Shown: positions 59,049 through 64,000 of the stretch, piece by piece
Numbering within the stretch: position 1 is the stretch's first letter
Layout of the letters: each line of letters starts with the position of its first letter
Origin: Candidatus Endobugula sertula
GTDB lineage: Bacteria > Pseudomonadota > Gammaproteobacteria > Pseudomonadales > Cellvibrionaceae
Direction of reading: 5' to 3'
DNA: 64,000 nucleotides
Assembly: GCA_001723645.1 (NCBI GenBank)
Contig: MDLC01000008.1
Span: 1 to 64,000 of the forward strand
The notes under the pieces: model-generated
Databases searched by the model: none
What the model saw: the letters and a program-made list of their open reading frames with translations, nothing else
Told to the model about the DNA's origin: nothing
Made by a program: the position numbers and the translations under genes

Positions 59049-61616
59049 TTGCAGCCAACACAACACCTATTGCCTGAATTACCTGTGGGCCTTGAAGGAC
59101 TGGCTGAATTGGCGGCCAATTTGCGTTGGACATGGAACCATGCGGCGGATGCCTTGTGGAATACCATCGATCCAGATATTTGGCAACAGACTGAGAACCC
59201 CTACGTTATCTTGCAGAATGTCAGTTCCCAACGTTTGGCTTCCTTGGCACAAGACCCTGATTTTTGCCAACAGCTACACGATTTGTTGACAGAGCAGAAA
59301 AACTATTTGAATCGTAGCGGTTGGTATCAATCCCATTGTCAAGGTCATTGTATTCAACAGGTAGCCTATTTCAGTATGGAGTTTGGTATTGGTGAAGCAC
59401 TGCCATTTTATGCCGGTGGTTTAGGTGTGTTGGCGGGCGATTTTTTGAAAGCGGCAAGCGATTTGTGTATGCCGGTTATTGGTGTTGGGCTGCTTTATCA
59501 CCAAGGCTATTTCCGGCAAATGTTAAATGCCAGTGGTTGGCAACAAGAAGCTTACCCCGTGTGTGATACCACCAATCTGCCTATTTCACCTGTTTATACT
59601 GAGAGTGGTGAATGGTTACAGGTCTCCATTGAGTTACCGGGGCGCATAGTATTAATTCGCGTATGGCAAGCACATGTCGGTGGGGTCACTTTGTATTTGC
59701 TTGACAGTAATCATCCTTTAAATGGTGTTGTCGATCGTAGTATTACTAGCCAGCTCTATGGTGGTGGCCGTGAAATACGATTGTTGCAAGAAGTGGTTTT
59801 GGGCGTTGCTGGTTGGCGTGCTTTAATGAAACTCAATTTACCCATTGATATTTGTCATATGAATGAAGGACATGCGGCGTTTGTGGTACTGGAACGCACA
59901 CTGGACTATATGCAAAAAAGCGGGTTGGATTTTTACAATGCTTTTTGGGCGATACGGGCAGGCAATGTCTTTACCACCCATACGATGGTAAAGGCTGGTT
60001 TTGATGTGTTTGAGCCTGAATTATTGGAAGAATATGGGGTGGCCTATGCTGATACATTGGGTATCCCCACAGAAAAGATTTTGCAATTGGGCCGCTTGCA
60101 TCATAAGGATTCTCATGAACCCTTTAATATGGCCTATTTGGCGATTCGCGGGAGTGCTACAGTGAATGGGGTAAGTAAATTACACGGTGAAGTCAGTCGA
60201 AAAATTTTTAGTGGTTTATATCCTCGCTGGCCATCACATGAGGTTCCTATCACTTATGTGACCAATGGTGTCCATGTACCTTCATGGGATTCTCGATGGG
60301 CTGACGATATTTGGACGCAGGCTGCCGGTAAAGAACGTTGGTTGGGCAGTTTACGCTATTTAAGTCAAGCGATTGAGAAACAAAGTAATGAGCAGCTTTG
60401 GAAATTTTGTTCCAATGAAAGACGGGATCTGGTTCGCTATGCGCGCAAACGTTTCACTCTGGAATTAGGTCAGCGGGGTGCTGATAAAACCACCATTAAC
60501 GAAGCCTTATGTGTGCTAGACCCCAATGTGTTGACGCTGGGGTTTGCCCGCCGGTTTACACTCTACAAACGCCCCAACTTATTATTGCAAGACGCGGAAC
60601 GTTTAGAGAAATTATTAACCCACCGGGAAAGACCCGTACAATTAATCATTGCTGGAAAGGCCCATCCAAAAGATGAGCAGGGTAAAAAATTGGTCCAGCA
60701 ATGGGCGCAATTTATCCAGCGCTCAGCAGTGAAAAGGCGTGTCGTTTTTTTAGAAGATTACGACATTACTTTGGCACAACAACTGGTTCAGGGGGTTGAT
60801 ATATGGATCAATACTCCTAGGAGACCCTGGGAAGCATGTGGCACCAGTGGTATGAAAGTATTGGTGAATGGTGGCCTGAATATTTCTGTACTCGATGGCT
60901 GGTGGGCTGAGGCTCATAATGATCATGTGGGGTGGGCCATCGGTGATGGTAGTAACCACTCTCATTATGACGATGTCGATGATGCTCAACAACTCTACCA
61001 TTTATTGGAAAAGGAGGTCATTCCTGAATTTTATAATCGCGATGTTAACGGTGTCCCTTTACATTGGGTTGAACGTATGCGCGTTAGCATGGCTTCACTG
61101 GCTCCTCAATTCAGTTGTAATCGCATGGTGCAGGAATACGTTGATAATCTTTATCAACCCGCTGCCGAACATTATCAGAGGCGGACAAAAGACAATGCTA
61201 AAATCGCTAAATTATTAGCTATCTGGAGTAACAAAATACAAACCCACTGGCAGGAAATTCACTGGGGAAATGTTGAAGTGGCAGAAACAGAGACAGGTTT
61301 TGTCTACAAATTGCAACTTTATCTAGGTGATCTATCGCCGGATCTCGTACAAGTACAGTTGTATGCAGAAACGGATAAAGAAGAGAATCATCAGCAGAAA
61401 AGCAATGGTTATATCAATGGCGAATCAGGCCCACATGGTATCACCATGGATAAAACACATACTATTGCAGGCGCCACTAACGGTTATATTTATTCTGCAA
61501 ATGTTAACACTACGCGTCCGTATACTGATTTTACAGCGCGAGTGATTCCCTGGCATCCAGACGCCTATTTGCCTCAAGAAGCTAACCAAATACTCTGGTG
61601 GGACAATGAGCACTGA
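59049..61616 (+). CDS. glgP: Alpha-glucan phosphorylase (DUF3417 type)
   Basis: The enzyme releases glucose 1-phosphate from glycogen or maltodextrin using phosphate. It has 855 residues. An N-terminal DUF3417 domain (LPELPVGLEGLAELAANLRWTWNHAADALWNTIDPDIW) precedes the phosphorylase fold with AYFSMEFGIGEALPFYAGGLGVLAGDFLKAASDL and CHMNEGHAAFVVLERT. The PLP-Lys region is EACGTSGMKVLVNGGLNISVLDGWWAEAHN. It belongs to the GT35 branch typical of DUF3417 proteins rather than the E. coli GlgP/MalP branch. The TTG at 59049 follows AGAGGAG at seven bases and gives the family start. A perfect FNR-type site lies upstream, and ldhA follows. Confidence 0.92.
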   Translation: MQPTQHLLPELPVGLEGLAELAANLRWTWNHAADALWNTIDPDIWQQTENPYVILQNVSSQRLASLAQDPDFCQQLHDLLTEQKNYLNRSGWYQSHCQGHCIQQVAYFSMEFGIGEALPFYAGGLGVLAGDFLKAASDLCMPVIGVGLLYHQGYFRQMLNASGWQQEAYPVCDTTNLPISPVYTESGEWLQVSIELPGRIVLIRVWQAHVGGVTLYLLDSNHPLNGVVDRSITSQLYGGGREIRLLQEVVLGVAGWRALMKLNLPIDICHMNEGHAAFVVLERTLDYMQKSGLDFYNAFWAIRAGNVFTTHTMVKAGFDVFEPELLEEYGVAYADTLGIPTEKILQLGRLHHKDSHEPFNMAYLAIRGSATVNGVSKLHGEVSRKIFSGLYPRWPSHEVPITYVTNGVHVPSWDSRWADDIWTQAAGKERWLGSLRYLSQAIEKQSNEQLWKFCSNERRDLVRYARKRFTLELGQRGADKTTINEALCVLDPNVLTLGFARRFTLYKRPNLLLQDAERLEKLLTHRERPVQLIIAGKAHPKDEQGKKLVQQWAQFIQRSAVKRRVVFLEDYDITLAQQLVQGVDIWINTPRRPWEACGTSGMKVLVNGGLNISVLDGWWAEAHNDHVGWAIGDGSNHSHYDDVDDAQQLYHLLEKEVIPEFYNRDVNGVPLHWVERMRVSMASLAPQFSCNRMVQEYVDNLYQPAAEHYQRRTKDNAKIAKLLAIWSNKIQTHWQEIHWGNVEVAETETGFVYKLQLYLGDLSPDLVQVQLYAETDKEENHQQKSNGYINGESGPHGITMDKTHTIAGATNGYIYSANVNTTRPYTDFTARVIPWHPDAYLPQEANQILWWDNEH

Positions 61617-61742
61617 CTTGGAAGAGATAGTATTGTCTTTTATTTTAAAGAGGGCGTTTATGAATAAATGGTTATTGTGAGGAGGCATAGCTGACACGGC
61701 AATTATTAACGTATTTAATTAAACTGAAACGGCTTAACCACT

Positions 61743-62765
61743 ATGCGAGTACTTGTTTATAGCGCCAATGAATATACAAAGGATATGTTGCTTACGGCTA
61801 ATGCTAACAACGAGCATCAGTTTGATTTTACTGAAACTCGGCTCGAAGCACAAACGACGATATTGGCGGACCAATACCCAGCTGTCTGTTGTTTTGTCGA
61901 TGACAGCTTAAATGGGTTGGTTTTACAGCACTTAAAAAATCATGGTGTTAAGTTAGTGCTGTTGCGCTGTACAGGCTTTAATAATGTAGATTTGCGAGCA
62001 GCACAAGAGCTGGGGCTCCGTGTGATGCGAGTCGTCAGTTATTCTCCGCATTCTGTAGCAGAATTTACAGTGGGTATGATTCTCAATTTAAACCGGAAAA
62101 TTCACCGTGCTTATAATCGTGTGCGCGAAGGTAATTTTTTGTTGGATGGTTTACTGGGCTTTGACTTGTTTGGCAAAACGGTTGGCATTATTGGTACTGG
62201 AAAAATAGGTACAGCGTTTGCGCATATTATAAAAGGCTTTGGCTGTCATCTGCTTGCATATGATGTGGTTACTCGTTCAGAGTGTGAAGAAATAGGCGTA
62301 TACTATACCGATTTGTCATCTCTATTAAATCAGTCGGATATCGTGAGTTTGCATTTACCACTGACCCCGGATTCATTTCATATGATTAATCAGTCCACCT
62401 TATCGAAAATGAAAAAAACCGCTTTATTGATCAATACCAGTCGGGGAGGTATTATCAATACGGGTGACCTAGTGAAAGCCTTAAAACAATACCACTTGGC
62501 TGGTGTTGGTTTGGATGTTTATGAAGAAGAGTCCCATTTATTTTATCAGGATATGCGTGACCAGATTATTGACGATGATACCTTTTCCCGCCTACTGACT
62601 TTTCCCAATGTTTTGTTGACAGGTCATCAGGCTTTTTTTACACAGGAAGCCCTGCAACAGATTGGAAAAACGACTATTGATAATTTGAATGATTTTATTC
62701 ATCAACGTGACAGTAAAAATAGTTTGAAGGCAGAGGATATTATCGTATCGTCATCAAAAGGTTAA
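61743..62765 (+). CDS. ldhA: D-lactate dehydrogenase (fermentative type)
   Basis: The 340-residue D-2-hydroxyacid dehydrogenase reduces pyruvate to D-lactate with NADH. It has the nucleotide loop VGIIGTGKIGTAFA, the catalytic Arg in INTSRGGIINT, the Glu in GLDVYEEES and the His in LLTGHQAFFT. The LRCTGFNNVDLRAAQELGLRVMRV segment is typical of LdhA. It lies 126 bases after glgP with no terminator recognised, so glycogen breakdown and lactate formation may share a transcript. This fits the FNR-type control upstream. Confidence 0.9.
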   Translation: MRVLVYSANEYTKDMLLTANANNEHQFDFTETRLEAQTTILADQYPAVCCFVDDSLNGLVLQHLKNHGVKLVLLRCTGFNNVDLRAAQELGLRVMRVVSYSPHSVAEFTVGMILNLNRKIHRAYNRVREGNFLLDGLLGFDLFGKTVGIIGTGKIGTAFAHIIKGFGCHLLAYDVVTRSECEEIGVYYTDLSSLLNQSDIVSLHLPLTPDSFHMINQSTLSKMKKTALLINTSRGGIINTGDLVKALKQYHLAGVGLDVYEEESHLFYQDMRDQIIDDDTFSRLLTFPNVLLTGHQAFFTQEALQQIGKTTIDNLNDFIHQRDSKNSLKAEDIIVSSSKG

Positions 62766-62772
62766 CGTGTAA

Positions 62773-62786
62773 TTGACTGAAGTCAA
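62773..62786. promoter_or_regulatory. FNR-like palindrome after ldhA
   Basis: TTGACTGAAGTCAA is symmetric, with TTGAC/GTCAA half-sites like the glgA-VTT site. No strong -10 at the right distance is seen on the plus strand (TAGGGT near 62808 is poor). It could serve a decayed gene in 62820-62950, or be chance. Confidence 0.35.
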
Positions 62787-63002
62787 CTATTTTCACAAAT
62801 ATTAATGTAGGGTATTCGCTTGAATATTTATTCTACTGAGCAATGGTTAGAGAGCTGTCGTTTTTTGGCCCAAACGGATAATCGTGCGGCTCTCCGATTT
62901 TAAAAGTAACGAGTATGCAGCCTCACTGGGTGGACAATAGTTTGGAACCCCTGATACTGTGACATATTTTTATGTAGTATCATCTTTGGCATAAAGAGAG
63001 GT
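62787..63002. other. Intergenic region after ldhA, short frames only
   Basis: A 27-codon frame from TTG 62820 (NIYSTEQWLESCRF) and a 15-codon frame near 62912 (MQPHWVDNSLEPLIL) look weakly coding and may be remnants. I recognise no family. Confidence 0.3.
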
Positions 63003-63020
63003 TCCTACAGGCCTGTAGGA
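63003..63020. repeat. Perfect 18-base palindrome at the end of the esterase gene
   Basis: TCCTACAGG is followed directly by its reverse complement CCTGTAGGA. It covers the stop codon of the minus-strand esterase gene. It could be a protein site or a tight hairpin. Confidence 0.6.
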
Positions 63021-64000
63021 TAAGTCTCATCCATTTCCCCCCGGTGCCAATGGGGAGTGGTCGCTAGTGGTTTTACTGCGTGGGTTTCATCGTAGTGCAA
63101 TATAAAATCAAATTGTTGTGGCAAGCTAGAATAATAATAATGGCTTTGGCGCTCGGTTTCGGGGCGGTATATCACGCCAATAGCACGTTGCAGCCTAGGC
63201 TCCATTAATAAGTCTATAGCTTCATTGTTTTCTTGTAAGTTCAAGATAAACTGTTTGTGATTAACATGGTGGAATACCTCTTCGTAACTGTTAGGGAGTG
63301 GCTCGCGGACGCGTTTTCGCTCTATGTGTGAGTCCCAATCGGAAGCGGCGGTGACGGTTCCTCGGCAGGTCGAAAATCCTACTAGTAAAGATCTTTTACC
63401 ATATTGACTCCGCATCAGTTGGCCGATATTCAATTCACCGCGTCGTGACATATCGGTGGCGGCTGCATTGCCTACGTGGGAGTTGTGTGCCCAGACAATA
63501 ATTCGAGCATCGTGTTTATGCTGTTTACTCAAATGTTGGGTTAAGTCTTCCAAGGTTTCAAACATATGTTGGTCACGGATATTCCAAGAATTAGAACGCT
63601 TTTTGAACATGGAACGATAATATACTTCAGCGTTTTTGACCAGCTTGGCATTTTGTTCGGCGCAAAAATATTCATCTTTAGCGATAAGACCATTCTGTTT
63701 CATGTAATCAAATGCATTTTTTTGTAATTCAATGAGTTGAGTAATAATGTCTTTTTCGCAAGATTTTGACAATCCAAATTCGGTTGCATAACCATAATCC
63801 TGTGGGTTAGTTAAAAAATGATCCAGGCAGGAGTAACGTTTGCGCGCTTGTTTGGCTTCTTTCGGATCTACTCTGTCTAAATAGTCAATCACGGCATGGA
63901 CAGAGGTACTCATACTATAAAGATCAAGTCCATAAAAACCAACGGTATTAATAGTTTCAGGCTTGAATAGACAATGTTTGTAATTGTAGGCAAAAAGCCA
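63005..64000 (-). CDS. Erythromycin esterase family protein, N-terminal part beyond the window
   Basis: The frame is open to the window edge. The residues before the first internal Met (WLFAYNYKHCLFKPETINTVGFYGLDLYS) continue the family pattern, so the gene starts outside. The visible 331 residues include VGFYGLDLYSMSTSVHAVIDYLDRVDPKEAKQARKRYSCLDHF, NIRDQHMFETLEDL, RIIVWAHNSHVGNAAATDM and LLVGFSTCRGTVTAASDWD. These match the EreA/SuccB-like superfamily. Some members open macrolide lactone rings, but most chromosomal ones have unknown substrates. Antibiotic resistance should not be assumed. Confidence 0.85.
   Translation of the reverse strand, partial: WLFAYNYKHCLFKPETINTVGFYGLDLYSMSTSVHAVIDYLDRVDPKEAKQARKRYSCLDHFLTNPQDYGYATEFGLSKSCEKDIITQLIELQKNAFDYMKQNGLIAKDEYFCAEQNAKLVKNAEVYYRSMFKKRSNSWNIRDQHMFETLEDLTQHLSKQHKHDARIIVWAHNSHVGNAAATDMSRRGELNIGQLMRSQYGKRSLLVGFSTCRGTVTAASDWDSHIERKRVREPLPNSYEEVFHHVNHKQFILNLQENNEAIDLLMEPRLQRAIGVIYRPETERQSHYYYSSLPQQFDFILHYDETHAVKPLATTPHWHRGEMDETYPTGL

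Noticed and set aside
1-64000. CRISPR arrays, tRNA or rRNA genes and prophage genes
   Set aside because: No regularly spaced direct repeats, no tRNA-like T-arm and cloverleaf pattern, no rRNA signature and no phage structural or integrase gene were seen.
63005-64000. Macrolide resistance gene
   Set aside because: The family is broad and mostly of unknown function, and there is no mobile element or other resistance gene nearby; only family membership is supported.

Overview
The window is bacterial and looks like a gammaproteobacterium of moderate to low GC. Evidence for this is the rpsP-rimM-trmD-rplS order, an rpsL-rpsG-fusA-tuf (str) cluster with a stringent-type promoter, a second EF-G, a DUF2058 protein, a flagellin-FlaG-FliD-FliS locus with RpoN- and FliA-type promoters, and a full bacterial glycogen pathway. 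No rRNA, tRNA, CRISPR array or prophage was seen. The genus cannot be named from the sequence alone. Gene order is rearranged relative to common gammaproteobacteria: ilvIH precedes rpsP, rplS precedes rpsL, and no S10 operon follows tuf.

Layout. 0.5-2.8 kb: ilvI-ilvH. 3.1-10.4 kb: ribosomal and translation genes in two blocks, with a terminator and a perfect hairpin splitting rpsG from fusA. 10.4-17.3 kb: a signalling and envelope island with a TAXI-type binding protein, a CheA-like membrane protein whose phosphotransfer and ATP-site motifs look degenerate, a retropepsin-like protease, a metalloprotease lipoprotein and a small lipoprotein. 17.3-20.8 kb: EF-G2, an insertion-sequence remnant, DUF2058 and a FliT-like protein. 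21-31.3 kb: two very large tandem flagellins, flaG, a frameshifted fliD and fliS. 31.7-38 kb: a six-gene operon (dehydrogenase, aldehyde dehydrogenase, CysE-type acetyltransferase, VOC protein, M20 amidohydrolase, LysR). 38-39.4 kb: an MFS transporter.

39.6-62.8 kb is a large carbon-storage island. It holds glucokinase, GlgA, GlgB, GlgC, a GH57 enzyme, a MalQ interrupted by two stop codons, a DUF3417-type glucan phosphorylase, GAPDH, a CBS-domain protein and a D-lactate dehydrogenase. It also holds a five-gene cluster (VTT membrane protein, six-hairpin glycosidase-like protein, GT4 glycosyltransferase, phosphodiesterase-like protein, EEP hydrolase). Six palindromes of the FNR/Anr type precede glk, glgA with the VTT cluster (one shared divergent site), glgB, the CBS-gap pair, glgC and glgP. 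Each has a plausible -10 box placed so that the site lies near -41.5. A seventh palindrome follows ldhA. The simplest reading is an oxygen-responsive regulon that ties glycogen storage and breakdown to lactate fermentation.

Decay, or sequence error, is visible in three places: a one-base insertion in fliD, a C10 tract that shifts the GH57 C-terminus, and two Trp-to-stop changes in malQ. The window ends inside an erythromycin-esterase family gene on the minus strand.
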